A stretch of 64,000 nucleotides of DNA, taken from positions 17,924,154 through 17,988,153 of the forward strand of contig NC_087091.1 of the NCBI RefSeq assembly GCF_963855985.1. The letters are read 5' to 3'. The DNA is from Ostrinia nubilalis. Taxonomy: Eukaryota; Arthropoda; Insecta; Lepidoptera; Crambidae. The notes beneath the pieces were generated by a model, which saw only the letters and a program-made list of their open reading frames with translations, searched no databases and was not told the origin of the DNA. The translations under genes were made by a program, and so were the position numbers. Shown in pieces: positions 1 through 11,473 of this stretch (position 1 is its first letter; the number at the start of each line of letters is the position of its first letter).

Positions 1-346
1 GTTATAATATGATTATTTTCTTAATTTAGAGCCAATTGTACATAAATATCATAAATTTTATTTCTATTTTTGATTAATATGTAACAAATTTTGATTCATA
101 TGGGCACAAAATATTTGAACGTCGATATCTTGAAAACTACTTTACAAAAACGAGTCCCTTATCCAAATATATGTTATTGGGTGTACCTATTTTCATATGA
201 CTCTATGTTACAAACCTAAAATTGAATTTGAAATTTGTCCATATGAATCAGCCGAAGAATGCGATTCCGAAGAAGTGCCCAATAATCCCATCAAAACATA
301 AATGTGTAATGAGCGCTAAGTTCAATATTAACTCGTGACACACTAA
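1..346. other. No gene seen; AT-rich flank
   Basis: AT-rich sequence with no exon-like reading frame and no repeat I recognise. It ends at the TAA (344-346) that flanks the MITE starting at 347. Confidence 0.5.
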
Positions 347-1012
347 GGGCCCTCGTCCACGGCGACTTTTTGTAGTGATGCTGTCGCGCGTTTCGTAAAC
401 GAGCGATAGCATCGCTACTAACGCGCGTTAGACGCATTTGCAACGCACTACTGAAGCGATGCCAACGCGCTACTACGCTACAGCATTGCGACTGTATCGA
501 TATGGACGCGCGACCGTGTCGGACGACATCGGGGAGAGAACGGAGGGAGGGGCTACTGAATCGCGTTTGTATCGCGGCAGAAGCGCATTTATATGGGCGA
601 GGGCACTTTTTTTTTTTTTTTTTTTGAAGGGACGCGCGCTGGTAGCTTGAGGAGCTTTTCCAGCTTCACCGGGCAGAGTGGCGAGTACAGAAGGTACTCT
701 AGCCGTTTGGCGATCGTCGGTGCGCGTGCCGACGAGGCCGAGTGTGGGCTTCGCGTAGCGAAGCCCAGGCTCGTCCGCGTCGGTCGCTGACCGACGTTCG
801 CGATCGGGCCGTATCGAGCGCATAAGGCGCCCGATCAGTGGCGAACCCAACTAGAGGGTTGCCCACCGCGGTGTTGGACCAAAGTCCAGCCTACGGCGGG
901 CTCACTCTAGTGGGCCCGATCGAGGGGACTACGGACGCGGCCTGAGGGCGCAACGGTAGGCTCGGACCTCGGCTCAGGCCGTGTCCGGGGGACGGATAGG
1001 GGGCGAGGGCAC
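347..1012. mobile_element. MITE with TAA target duplication, interrupted by a nested retroposon
   Basis: The element starts GGGCCCTCGTCC and ends GGCGAGGGCAC. The ends are imperfect inverted repeats and are flanked by TAA on both sides (344-346 and 1013-1015). A 3-bp TAA duplication is the usual signature of PIF/Harbinger DNA transposons and their MITEs. The body is GC-rich (GCGATGC/CGCG-type subterminal repeats) and has no transposase frame. A separate retroposon (607-1000) is inserted near its right end. Confidence 0.6.
607..1000 (-). mobile_element. 5'-truncated retroposon with poly(A) tail and 12-bp target duplication
   Basis: A run of 19 T (607-625) is the poly(A) tail of a minus-strand insertion. 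The insert is bounded by identical 12-bp copies GGGCGAGGGCAC at 595-606 and 1001-1012, a clear target-site duplication. The roughly 375-bp GC-rich body reads open on the minus strand into the A-tail, which suggests the 3' end of a non-LTR element or a SINE. The family is not identified. Confidence 0.7.
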
Positions 1013-1159
1013 TAAGTGGTCAATTGATTTCTATTGTGTCTCGATTCACTGGTACTTGAAGGGATAAGAATGTGTCGTCATTTATTGACTTCGCAGGCCA
1101 AGCTCAAGATTTGACTTGGCTACTTTATTGAATAGGCCCAGTACCTTATTCTGGGTACC

Positions 1160-1503
1160 GTACGTAGTGGCGAAGGTCGATTTAGCGAAGTACGTTTTGG
1201 CGAAAAACATTCATTGTGGTACGCTGGAGCGAAAGGCTACTGAAGCGAAACACTCGCGGCCGAAAAAGTACCTACTTTTGCTGACCTAGGAGAGCTTAAT
1301 TTTGATTTTATTTTTTATCATTGACATTTAGTAACAATTTAATTTCATGAAAATACATGTTATTTCGTACATTGTTACCTAGGTCAGCAAAAACACTTTT
1401 TCGCCGCGAGTGTTTCGCTTCAGTGGCCTTTCGCTCCAGCGTACAACTATGAATGTTTTTCGCCAAAACGTACTTCGCTAAATCGACCTTCGCTATTACG
1501 TAC
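1160..1503. repeat. Large inverted repeat (about 130-bp arms), foldback MITE
   Basis: Left arm 1160-1290 (from GTACGTAGTGGCGAAGG to GCTGACCTAGG) is repeated in inverse orientation at 1378-1503. The spacer is 87 bp and AT-rich. The arms are rich in short GCGAA/TTCGC words and differ by a few substitutions and small indels. No reading frame is present, consistent with a non-autonomous foldback element. Confidence 0.8.
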
Positions 1504-2583
1504 GGGACCCCCTTATTCTTAGTACTTCAATAATTCTCTATACCTTTGTATCTTGTGGTTCCATATAGCTTATATCGGCTTTTCATAGCCATTAAATTCT
1601 AATTAAGCCAATAAGTTACTTAATGAACGATACCAAACTTCGAATACAAGTCTTGAAGGTATTTGAAGTATTTTGCTCAGTCTTGACTTGCGATGGAACC
1701 ATTTATTTCAAACAGTTTAAAGGTGAGATAGGAAATTCTACAATTTATATCTTAGTTATGCAACTATAGTTTAAAATAAAAAAATAGATAGTAATTAAAT
1801 TATATCTAGTATTTCTCATGAACCAGTAAAGTAATCGCACACAGAAATACTTGGAATTGACGTAAGTTTCTAATTTTCCCTCAGATTTAGTATGATACTA
1901 ATAGTTCTTGCGCTGCTTCTCCACAGTTACTGGCCCTATGTATTGTCTTGAAACATAGACTGTTTCGATAGAATGGGATGGGATAATATGTAGGGTAAAA
2001 GTAATGGGACGACATGTAAGTGCAGAAAATAAATGACTTTTGAATCTACTAATCTAGACAATCAGTTAAAATATTCGGGTCTATGTGTGAATGAGTATAG
2101 AGACTTAAAGGTAACACTGTCACGCGTGGGTTATCAGGTTCAATTATCTTGAAATATTATTGAAGCATTAATAGTATTATGGAAACAATTGAAAATGTCA
2201 TCGCCTGTGAGGAGGGTCTGTCGACCTCCGTTAGCGGCAGGCCAATCAACCGAAAATACGAAAGCTATTATTTAAGTTAATATTGTACCTTTGATTACAC
2301 AATTTACTGTTTCGCAAATCAATCTGTGACTTATATAGAATTTTGGTACTTTAATTATTACTATTTATTGAAATAAAACAGTTAATTATAGTTTAAGTTT
2401 GATTTGGAAACTAAAACTAGTTAAAATAAATTAATGGCATTGGCAAACCTTTGATTTGTAAGTATTTTAAAATCAATGTAGGTATGATAAGTTTTAACAA
2501 TATCCATCCATTGATCTTACAAGCTTAGGAAAGTCTATAAATTCTCATAAGTTCCACACAGCTTTTGAATGTTTTATTATTCA
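1504..2583. other. Intergenic, with a decayed retrotransposon tail at about 1904-2040
   Basis: Mostly featureless AT-rich DNA. Around 1904-2040 (+) the words CTTGCGCTGCTTCTCCACAG, TGGCCC, TATTGTCT and GGGAC followed by AATAAATGA match, with decay, the 3' untranslated region of the CR1-type element at 25.5 kb. This is probably a 5'-truncated copy of that family. Confidence 0.4.
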
Positions 2584-2769
2584 ACTAGCTTTTGCCCGCG
2601 TGAAATTTATTATGTCATAGATCGTCATAAATTATAGCCTATGTTAATCTGGGTTATAAACAATAAAAATGTAAAGTTTTAACAAAATCCGTTCAGTAGT
2701 TTTTGCGTGAAAGAGTAACAAACATCCAGACATCCACACAAACTTTCGCATTTATGATATTAGTATGAA
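2584..2769 (+). mobile_element. RTE-like 3' fragment (ACTAGCTTTTGCCCGCG type)
   Basis: Begins ACTAGCTTTTGCCCGCGTG and ends near TTTATGATATTAGTATGA. It shares its internal order of words (ATAGCCTATGTTA, AAAGTTTTAACAAAATCC, TTTTTGCGTGAAAGAGTAACAAAC) with copies at 10.05, 45.7 and 53.3 kb. This is one of the commonest interspersed repeats of moths, probably derived from a non-LTR retrotransposon of the RTE group. Confidence 0.55.
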
Positions 2770-3032
2770 GTATGATATGTTATTCACGAGTACATATCTT
2801 TATTAAAGCTTAGAAACAAGAGAAAAAGAAAAAAACTATCTGAGAATGATTGTCTCGTAAACAATATTTTTGCAATAAATTGGAGGAGACCCTTCAAGAG
2901 AAAATATTATGTATCTCGCAATATGTAAACATTTATTGTTCAGTGAATCATGCAAAAAGGTAATGGAAGGACAGTTATAGATGATTGATTCTATATTTGG
3001 ATGAAGAAAGGTCCAGAATGTTTGGAAACTAA

Positions 3033-3150
3033 GGCTGAGTTGCAACACCTAACTTTGGCCGTAACTTTAACGGTAACCGGTGTATTTTGTATAGAGTTTG
3101 GCAGATTTTTGACGCTTGTTAAAGTCAAAGTAAAATGGTGCAACCCAGCC
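3033..3150. mobile_element. 118-bp MITE, copy 1 of 5 (GGCTGAGTTGCA/TGCAACCCAGCC)
   Basis: Inverted ends GGCTGAGTTGCAAC and GGTGCAACCCAGCC are flanked by TAA on both sides (3030-3032, 3151-3153). The inner part contains ACTTTAACGGTAACCGGTG and the mirrored AAAGTCAAAGTAAAATGG. Other copies lie at 11.36, 38.02, 39.49 and 55.46 kb. The TAA duplication points to a Harbinger-type source. Confidence 0.7.
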
Positions 3151-3639
3151 TAAGGGTCGACCTTGACTAATAGTAACGACAATATTAATAGTTGTATTTT
3201 ATAAACCACCCGATCGGATAACATTGTGCGTATCCACGAAATTGAAACGAAATAGTCATTGTTCATTTATAGTTAGACCCTCTTCATAGTTGTTGTAGTG
3301 TTCGGTGAAAGAAGTTAGTCAGATGTGTATAATGCAAATGTTTTTCATGTCAAAAAAATTGTTGGAAAATAAACATATTTTTCTGCTCCCATGCTAGAAA
3401 GAAAAGGCCAAATTTAATTAATAATAAACACAATATTTAGACACGCGGTAGCGTGTCAAGCCAAGTTACTACTATAATAATATTGGCAAGGAATAATTTT
3501 CTTCTCTCTACCAATTATCTACAACAACACAACACGTCTCTATTATCCCTTACACGCCTAATCCTTGATGTACATGATTCGAGTTTGCGATACGCGTGCG
3601 TTTCAGGAGGGAAATGTATTTAGGCTCTCGCGGATTGCG

Positions 3640-3760
3640 TTCAGCCACGACAGGGAAAAGCGCTTTTACACTTCCCACTATTATTATTAACCTACCACAG
3701 CTTTGGGACAATTAATTGGGCCGGTGCTGAGAAGAAACTGCGCAAGAAACATCGTATTTA
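3640..3760 (-). mobile_element. CR1-type 3' tail fragment
   Basis: Read on the minus strand, the words TTTCTTGCGCAGTTTCTTCTCAGCACCGG, TGTCCCAAAGC and AAAGCGCTTTT follow the same order as the 3' untranslated region of the element at 20.9-25.7 kb. No coding part is left. Confidence 0.5.
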
Positions 3761-3786
3761 ACGAATAAAGCGTCAGAGTAAACTAA

Positions 3787-3918
3787 TGCCCGTATTCACA
3801 AACGATGCGCGCTTAATGAACGCACAGTGTTTAATAGAGCTCTGTGATTGGTTCGTGTGTCACCCTGTGCATCCACGCGCACTGTGAGACCTCATAGTAA
3901 TGTTTGTGAATACGGGCG
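3787..3918. mobile_element. 132-bp MITE with TAA target duplication
   Basis: Ends are inverted repeats TGCCCGTATTCACAAAC / GTTTGTGAATACGGGCG. They are flanked by TAA at 3784-3786 and 3919-3921. There is no reading frame; PIF/Harbinger-type by its target duplication. Confidence 0.75.
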
Positions 3919-4463
3919 TAAGCTTGAGTGAGTCTGCTGTTTACGTTAGTACGTCACTTACATAAGCCGCTCGCACGTGTACCAACGTGATGTGATATTA
4001 ATTGGACGGTAATTATGAGGAGACTCGCGCCAAGACGATATCAAGCTAAGTAGATTGATGGCTTTGGAGTCGAGAAACGCGATTCAGTTTGAAGAGTTAA
4101 TTAATTTACAGCGAAGTTTGGAGACGGAAGGCGTTGAGGAATATTTGGTTCTGGGTGGAATTAAGATGTCTATGGTTAAAAGTATTTGTGGTTTCAAATA
4201 GCACGCAATCTGGCAATGGTACTTTAAAAATAAAGTTTAACCATCATCAGGTCATTTTGATCTCCACTGTAGGAGCACGACCTTCTTATTTTATCGGAGG
4301 AAAATAGAGAAGGGATTGGCCTACACTTCTTATCGTGTCGACAACAAACCTACACAGTGTCAGCCCAAAACTCCTATAGGAGTATCGTTATTTTGCGTCT
4401 TTTGGGTCGATTTTCGCAAATATCGGTGACCAACTATTGCAACACATTTTCTCTTAATTCCAG

Positions 4464-4632
4464 AGGATACGCCTGGTCCGAGAAAGGAAGAGGGTGGCGT
4501 GGATCCTGCTCCTCTTAGCAGTGCTATTTGCTCTCTGCTGGCTGCCGTATAATATCCTGCAGCTTTTGGTCGACGTGAACGCGGTACCGGTGGATTCAGT
4601 GTCGAGCGCGCTGCCGTATACGCTTCTTCTGG
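4464..4632 (+). CDS. Class A GPCR, exon with intracellular loop 3 end and TM6 (partial gene)
   Basis: Open from the acceptor at 4462-4463 in phase 0; 56 codons plus one base, ending at donor GTAAGT (4633). The peptide starts RIRLVRERKRVAW, a basic loop-3 end, and runs into a hydrophobic TM6 containing FALCWLPYN, the CWxP motif of rhodopsin-like receptors. It ends SSALPYTLLLG. The basic TM6 entry and CWLPY motif fit peptide receptors, but I cannot name the ligand. Exons for TM1-TM5 must lie upstream of the window; none was seen in 1-4463. Confidence 0.85.
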
Positions 4633-4779
4633 GTAAGTTGTCATTACTTGTGCCTGCATAAGTAGTTGTTCAACTGTTCTTGTTCATATAAAGGTATGAC
4701 ATACTTTGTGTGGATGACGTCTTATGATGATCTTCTAGACCAAAAACCTTCTTACATGATTTTGCTTGCTGAAGTCTAA

Positions 4780-4921
4780 GAGCTAAAGCACTAGACGCGT
4801 TGCGGTGGTGGTGCGACGTCACAGCAGTGCAGCTGCTGCTGAAATATTTGTGGCGGACACACGAGTGGTGCGGCGCCGTGTCGCGCGTTACACGGCGAAA
4901 TCTTTTCGTATGCTTTGGCTC
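4780..4921. mobile_element. Probable MITE in GPCR intron
   Basis: GC-rich block in the AT-rich intron between TM6 and TM7 exons. Inverted ends GAGCTAAAGC / GCTTTGGCTC are flanked by TAA (4777-4779) and TTA (4922-4924). The body has CGTTGCGGTGG- and GTGTCGCGCG-type words like other Harbinger-type MITEs in the window. Confidence 0.45.
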
Positions 4922-5012
4922 TTAGCAAACCATCTATAACACCATGACTTTAGAAGTAGTAGACTTTAGTTCTATTCTACTCCCACTTATAGGCCAATCG
5001 TGTGTATTCCAG

Positions 5013-5134
5013 GGCACGCGAACTCGGCCATCAACCCGATCGTGTACTGCCTGATGACGCGCAACTTCCGCCGCTCGCTGCGCAAGCTCATCTGCCACGA
5101 CACCGGTAACATAAACTCTAGTACTCTACTCCAT
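5013..5134 (+). CDS. Class A GPCR, TM7 exon
   Basis: Joins the previous exon in phase (g + gg gives Gly): LLLG-HANSAINPIVYCLM. NPIVY is the NPxxY motif of TM7, followed by the basic helix 8, TRNFRRSLRKLICHD. Cys in LICHD is a likely palmitoylation site. The preferred donor is CCAT|GTAAGT at 5135, phase 0, which fits the Cys-rich tail exon at 6436. A weaker donor at 5105|GTAACA would give a different, short tail. Confidence 0.85.
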
Positions 5135-6435
5135 GTAAGTTCATACAGATGTACGCTCGTTGGGTGCCAACAATTCCTTGCTATCTAGTACAATTTATAA
5201 TTGAATATTAAAATTGTAAAAAAAAAATATTAAAAAAAAAGTTAAAGTACTTATTAAAATTACAAGCCTTCGTTTAAAATGTAGGCTATAAAAATTTAGG
5301 TCACACTACTTAAGTCGTACGTATTGGTTGATTGATCCTACAAAATACAAATTGAAGTTCACAAAGGCTGAGCACAAGATCTTGAAACTCAAAACCTTGC
5401 GAACGAAGAAAATTCAAATTAAGTAGCTTCTTAGGCAACATGCATTTCTTCCTTAAAAAAATATTAGATTTCCTGTGCCTTCGGCTTTTGTGTTATTTGA
5501 GACGGCATTTCAATCACATTTTGACACCTAGCTAAAAGGAAAACATTAATCTCACTTGATTTAAGACATCGTTGAAATAAAAGGCTCACTTTGCTCCAGA
5601 ATGACTGATCAAAAGATTGTTATGTCAGTTTGGAGCACCCAATTTAGCGTGAGATATAATTTAAAAACATTCCCATAAAATACTATGAAACAAAGAAGCG
5701 AAGAACATCTTTCTGCGATTTTTCATCGCTTTGTAAAAGCTTCGTAATTTCACAAAGAGATTTTCTCAATGACCTGTAGTCTTCGTTTGTTTTGTTATTT
5801 GGTGTTTCTCGACGAGTTTCAATTAAAGAAAGTATGCTTATGTCCTAATCCATCGTAGATAATAATATATAATTATTTGGCGATTATGAACGGAAAAAGT
5901 TAAGATTAAGAATGAAATAGGACCTCGCGTTTTATAAATATTACTGCATAATTAATTTGCGATTAAGTAATGATTTACAAATATGATGATGCAATTTGCT
6001 TTCTGCTAATTTACGTGGTTTTTAACCTAGTATCAGCAAAAAAAATAGAAAAAAACAGTTAAAAATTATTACGGGAATTGTTGTCAACCAACAGCTTCAT
6101 GGTAACAGTATTTAAATTTATTCATGCTCTTTAAATAAGTTATTAAATTCAATAAAGTAATATTACTTCTGAGCTTACGCTTTTAAAAATAATTTATATT
6201 TTCAGTTTGGTGTCTTTCAACTAAAGTTCCAGTTAATATTTCCGTTAAAATTATATTTTGCAGACGCCACGCGCTCTGCGTGCTTTAAAATTTCAATCTC
6301 TGACAGTTTCTACTTCGCGTCATGCTTTCTCTCGAAGAAATCATATGCTTACGCTTCTCACACTTAACGCAAAAATTAGACACCAACCTAATTACCTAAC
6401 AGAAACGCCCGTAACCTAACATTTACTAATTACAG
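5135..6435 (+). other. Last intron of the GPCR gene
   Basis: AT-rich intron with several poly(A) and poly(T) runs. No exon or recognisable repeat is seen. It ends TAATTACAG|CAG at 6435, where NAGNAG tandem acceptors (6435 and 6438) are both possible. Confidence 0.55.
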
Positions 6436-6633
6436 CAGGCTTATCCCCAACAGATGCGCGGATTGCATCAAAAGTCAACCACGTGTAGCTCGCGGACTTG
6501 CAGCACTCGGACTTGTAGTACGCGTACTTGTACTACACTGCAGTGCCGAGGCAGTCACCGGCGATGCAGCAGCATCCAGTACGGAAGGAGTGGCGGATGG
6601 AATCGGTACCAGAAGTCGCCGCAGTTTTTGTAA
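6436..6633 (+). CDS. Class A GPCR, C-terminal tail exon
   Basis: Phase-0 continuation from 5134: 65 codons and TAA (6631-6633). The tail starts QAYPQQMRGLHQK and then carries a near-repeat CSSRTCSTRTCSTRTCTT, encoded by imperfect 15-bp DNA repeats, and ends YQKSPQFL. Ser/Thr-rich tails are phosphorylation sites for receptor desensitisation, and the Cys residues could be lipidated. If the upstream donor at 5105 is used instead, the same exon is read in another frame and stops at 6486-6488. I prefer the longer reading because its donor is stronger and the phase fits exactly, but RNA evidence is lacking. Confidence 0.65.
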   Translation, partial: QAYPQQMRGLHQKSTTCSSRTCSTRTCSTRTCTTLQCRGSHRRCSSIQYGRSGGWNRYQKSPQFL

Positions 6634-8520
6634 ATGACACCAGATTACGAAATTCCACCCTGTATAAAGCATCTTTAAATTAATGCTATTATTTATCATT
6701 GTCACTGGGCACAATAACCTTCATTTCGAAATCGCTTCGCGGTGCGAACGGTCACGTACTTTGCAACTTTGTCTTGGCACTCTGATAATTTTGTAGTAAA
6801 CGATAAATGACTAAATACCTATATCGGTTTATTTTATTTTAATGTAAACAACGAAATTATTACGAATGTGTTTTAAAGGAATCGAATAAAAATATTATTA
6901 TGTTTAGTAATGTTTTTTATTAAATACAAAATTGTGGTTTAGTCGTAGAGAGTAAGCAAAAAAAAGGGCAGGTAATAATTGTAAAAAAAAAAAACATAAA
7001 TAAAAGCCTAATGCTAATGCAACGAGCAACGATAAAAATTTAAGCTTTTAGATTTTTAATTCTTATTCTAGACCTGGCATTTAAATTTATTATAATTATG
7101 TACAATAATAATAATAAAGTTTAAACGAATTGTAAAAAAGCAAAGTAAAATGTATGTAAGGTATTTTTATACGTGTGTGATGTTTCAGTAAATAAGGCAA
7201 TTGTAATTACATAGCCATTGAAAGGTAAAACTTTTTGAAAGTAAATGGGTCTTCAATTAGAAAAGTCAAATCCATTTGATTCAATCCACAATAAATGCAG
7301 TCTTAGTTCTTATTTCTATTCAAAATATATGTGTGAAGAAATAGCGTTTTAGCAATTAATAATAAATAGTATGTAAAGATTAGTTTCTGTCCACTACCCA
7401 GTATTCTGTGAGCATTCATATAAATAAAATAAAAATTCATAATGCAGCAAGTTGCTGAGGATTCAGTGCTAATTTACTATTATTACTTACAATTATTGTA
7501 AATATCGTTGTATTAATATTTACTTAAGTAAGATGTATACATATTATTATTATTAAAAAATAAAATGGATTCATAACGTAGGTACCTACGGTCTACAGTT
7601 TACATAAACTAGGTACCAAAAACCAAAATAAACTTTCACTGTAGTTCAATTTGGTTTTGTGGCGAGTTAATTCGATGCCGAGTATACATTTAAGTTTATT
7701 TTTAATCACAATGAACATAAGCTAAGATCGTAAAGCATTTTAATTAGACTACGCATTTAATATCTAGTCATTTTTAAGTACAAAATAAATGATTTTGACG
7801 TTTGTTGTATATTTTTATAAAGATTGTAAATAGTTATTTAGAATAATTAAGAATGGATCAAAGAGATTATACGAGTAGCTGTCGACTATTAGCTAGACAG
7901 TTTGAAGGGGAAGTGTATAAAACATAATATTTTAAGAGCTATGCTTATGGCCGTAGGACTTTAAATTATATTGATGATTTTGACCACATTTTTGTAAGAA
8001 GTTGACTAAAAATTATTCATTTACTTTGTGTTGTCAAATAAATCATGACAGTTTCGATTACTATTATCATACCTACCTCCATAGGATCCATTGTATAGTC
8101 ATATTTTTATTTATGTAAAATGGTATAACAAATAACAAACTGTACGTAATACTGTTGATGTATTTGATTGTAAATAAATTATATTTTAGAAAAATAATGG
8201 ATTTTCATTTTCTACTTCTAGCTACTCGTAGATGATAATAAAAGCATAAGTAAAATAGGCATATTAAAGTTTTAAAAAATCTCCAAAACCTTAAAAAAGT
8301 CTGTATTGAATAGAACCATCACAACGTCCACGACTAAATAGATTTTAACTCAAAACCTTATTTACGTCATGATATTCATAAATATTATGGAAACAAAAAA
8401 ACATTATGTTTTATTACATATTTAAATAGTAGACTTGTTTAATACACATCTTGTAATAACATTTTAAAACAGCGCATAAGCGTGCGCTACGAAAAATATT
8501 CATTTTCGTAGTCAGTCGTA
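6634..8520 (+). other. Probable 3' UTR and downstream AT-rich DNA
   Basis: No coding signal. Many AATAAA-type hexamers occur (for example within GAATCGAATAAAAATATT near 6879), so the GPCR polyadenylation site cannot be fixed. No repeat family was recognised. Confidence 0.4.
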
Positions 8521-8525
8521 GACTA

Positions 8526-8595
8526 GCTCGTAGCGTTCGTAGCACCGTAGCGACTCGTAGTTCGTAGCGTTCGTAGCACCGTAGCGCGCTCTCGT
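8526..8595. repeat. Tandem repeat, 34-bp unit built of CGTAGC
   Basis: CTCGTAGCGTTCGTAGCACC GTAGCG recurs after 34 bp (8526-8552 and 8560-8586). Both copies sit in a wider CGTAG-rich block from 8505 to 8598. Confidence 0.7.
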
Positions 8596-9324
8596 AGCTT
8601 TAACATGAACTAAGAGTACTTTTACCTGCTACAAGTCTACGACTGCTTAGAACCATTTAGAACTGACTTTGGGCCATTATGGTTTATAATTTTGGCGTTT
8701 AAGTAAATTTATTAGCTAAAAACTAGGTTTCGTCTCTTTTGACGACACTGGATGAAAGGTTCAGAAGCTTTTAGTTTACCATTGGTTAGATAGATGGCGT
8801 TACGAGAACAGAAAATAGTTGAAGTTTGGTTTTTAGTTTTTGTTTTTTGTTTGCAACTGTGTTTGCACTCTTAGTAGGTACCTAGGTAGAAAGTGATGAT
8901 GAGGTTTCAGAGGAGGACCCAAGTTACGAGATCGAAAAGAAACATATTTACTTATTTACAGAAACGTAGTAATTGGTATTAGCTGATTGGATGTTATAAC
9001 TATATTTTTTGTCAATATTTTTAGCTAAATTTTTAAATTTTAGTTTTTAAGTCATTTTAAGTTAATGTATTATTATAAAATTTATTCTCTAATAAATACT
9101 CCTTAGGCTAAATTTTATGTTTTGACGGATACACATCAAAAAAGTTATATTCATTCTTATATTTTATTAAGATTTTACTTATTTGCTACTCAAAATAAGT
9201 TACAAACTTTCAATACGGTCTTGGTAATTTCGAGGTTTCAGTCCTATTTCGAGAAGTTGTGAAAAAAAACTTTGTAATTCCTTTATGTTTTTATATAAAA
9301 TGTATGTCAATTTTATTGAGTGGG

Positions 9325-9374
9325 GAATAAAGTTATAATTAATTGAATAAAGTTATAATTAATTGAATAAAGTT
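9325..9374. repeat. 20-bp tandem duplication (2.5 copies)
   Basis: GAATAAAGTTATAATTAATT occurs at 9325-9344 and 9345-9364, followed by the first ten bases again. Confidence 0.85.
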
Positions 9375-9439
9375 GTTATTTGACAAAAGTTGCGACTTAT
9401 TTACGTAATGTATAAGAAATAATTTGTAATAATAAATAA

Positions 9440-9570
9440 TGTATAAGAAGGTTGTCTGGAAGAGATCGCTTCATAGCGATAAGACCGCCTAGTTGTACCT
9501 TGTGTGTTCCTTTTCTTTCTGTTCTTATCTTTGGTGTGCAATAAAGTGTATTTATTATTATTATTATTAA
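9440..9570 (+). mobile_element. Non-LTR retrotransposon 3' tail
   Basis: GGTTGTCTGGAAGAGATCGC, GCGATAAGACCGCC, TTGTACCTTGTG, then GTGCAATAAAGTGT and a (TTA)n tail. I recognise this arrangement as the 3' end of a jockey-like LINE common in moths; only the last about 130 bp remain. Confidence 0.5.
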
Positions 9571-10049
9571 ATAATTGAGACAAATATTATTATATCAGTT
9601 TATTTGAATACTTAATGCTTGCGTAAGCAATTAAATTTGGACCACATAAAGTTTATTTATGGGATGCCAACGTTCTTACTCTCATAATTTATTCGGTTAA
9701 AGTTTATTTAAAAAAAATCTGCGGCCTTATTGCAGAAAGGTGTAAAGTAAGAATCAAAAAGAAGAGGCACATTCGAATCATGTGATAAAAGAAGAATAAT
9801 AGCGTACATTACTTACAAGGGTTCACGTCGGCACGTGTTAACCTTGATCGTGAAAAATTACGCAAATTACTACAAACATTTATTTTATTTGAGGACATTT
9901 CTTTTGCTAATCAAAAGAAGCCGTGAAGGTTTGGAAAAAAATCCCGACGGTACAGAACGTTGTTAAAAACAACATAATTTCACAATAAACATCCTCAACA
10001 AAACCTTCCTTTATCCTGTGTTTATTTCATTCGGCAAACAATGATAAAG

Positions 10050-10250
10050 ACTAGCTTTTGCCCGCGGCTTCACCCGCGTGAAATTGATTAATCACAGATC
10101 ATCATAAATTATAGCCTATATGTTATACTGGGCTATAAACAATAATACTGTAAAGTTTTATCAAAATCCATTCTGTAGTTTTTGCGTAAAAGAATAACAA
10201 ACATCCAGTTATCCATAAATACTTTCGCATTTATAATATGTATTAGTAGG
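10050..10250 (+). mobile_element. RTE-like 3' fragment
   Basis: Starts ACTAGCTTTTGCCCGCGGC and ends TTTCGCATTTATAATATG. Same family as 2584-2769. Confidence 0.55.
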
Positions 10251-11355
10251 ATTAAGTATAGTAAGAAAGAAGTAAGAAGATGATAATAAAATATACTCCA
10301 AGGTTTAAAACTAATACGTTAATCATTTATTTCATACAATGGCATGGACAGCTTGACGCAAGCCTCCCCAAGGAGAGCCATGCCGACCTCTATCAAGTCA
10401 CTGCCTCCACTTAGAGCCATGTTGTTTATAATAAATGGTGATTCATCAATTTTGTCACCTATTTAGCCGGTCCACTGTCACTTTACTGAGATACACATTT
10501 TTTTCTATTAATCATGATAAATGTGCTACAGTTATGTCTGAACAAGGTCAGTTCAACTAGAACGAAAATAGGTATTATGTCGATCATTTCTGAATAGTTA
10601 GCTGGCATCTAAATGTTTAATATTACACGTCACTTATGGATATTTTTTTTAAATCTTACGAAATGATACTCGTAGATTAAATGGATGTTGAAATATTTCA
10701 AATAAACATTTGATCGATTGCTATCTGCATATTTTTGATATTAGTATCAAATAATTTAATATTTCTAACTTTAAGCGATAAATTTTCTATCGTTTCTGAC
10801 ACCTAATTTCAAACTGAATATATTATTTCATAAATATTTTCATCAAAGTACCTTCTAGATATATTATGACACATTGCATATATTATGACACAATATTAAA
10901 CTACGAGTAGGCGTCATAATTTCAAAATAATATGAGATCAAAAATGAATTTATATTACCATTTCTGCATTAGATTACTGCCAAATAACTTGCTTTTAATA
11001 AAAAACACATATCAACCGAATTGAGTACCTCCTCCTTTTGTTGAAGTCGGTTAAAAAAAATGAAATTATCTTTTCCAGAAAAGAAGTTGATCAGTTCACG
11101 TAATAATACGGAAATAATACCTACCAGCCGTTGAACTAAAAATAATTAGCAGTAACTACTAACTGGTTGGGGGTGCTAGGTCAACATGTTAAATATCATT
11201 AATATTTTATCCTCCAGTATCTTACATAAAAATAACCTAATTACTTATAGATTTTTTGTACTTTTAACATACAGCCAAAATATCGTTGCCAAGGTTTTGT
11301 AAGCGACAGCGGTATAAATTATATCATGAAAATGAGTCTTCATTTGCACGTTTTA
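10251..11355. other. No gene seen
   Basis: AT-rich DNA with no exon-like frame. A short copy of the moth repeat word GAGTACCTCCTCCTTTTGTTGAAGTCGGTTAAA is present near 11024-11055. Confidence 0.4.
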
Positions 11356-11473
11356 GGCTGGGTGGTACCATCTTACTTTAACTTTGACAAACTTCAAAAA
11401 GCTGTCAAACTCCATACAAAAAGCACCGGTTATCGTCATAGTTACCGTTAAAGTTAGGTGGTGCAACTCAGCC
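11356..11473. mobile_element. 118-bp MITE, copy 2 of 5
   Basis: Ends GGCTGGGTGGTACCATC / GGTGCAACTCAGCC, flanked by TTA and TAA. Same family as 3033-3150. Confidence 0.65.

Noticed and set aside
4360..4659. 99-codon minus-strand frame
   Set aside because: Antisense shadow of the GPCR TM6 exon.
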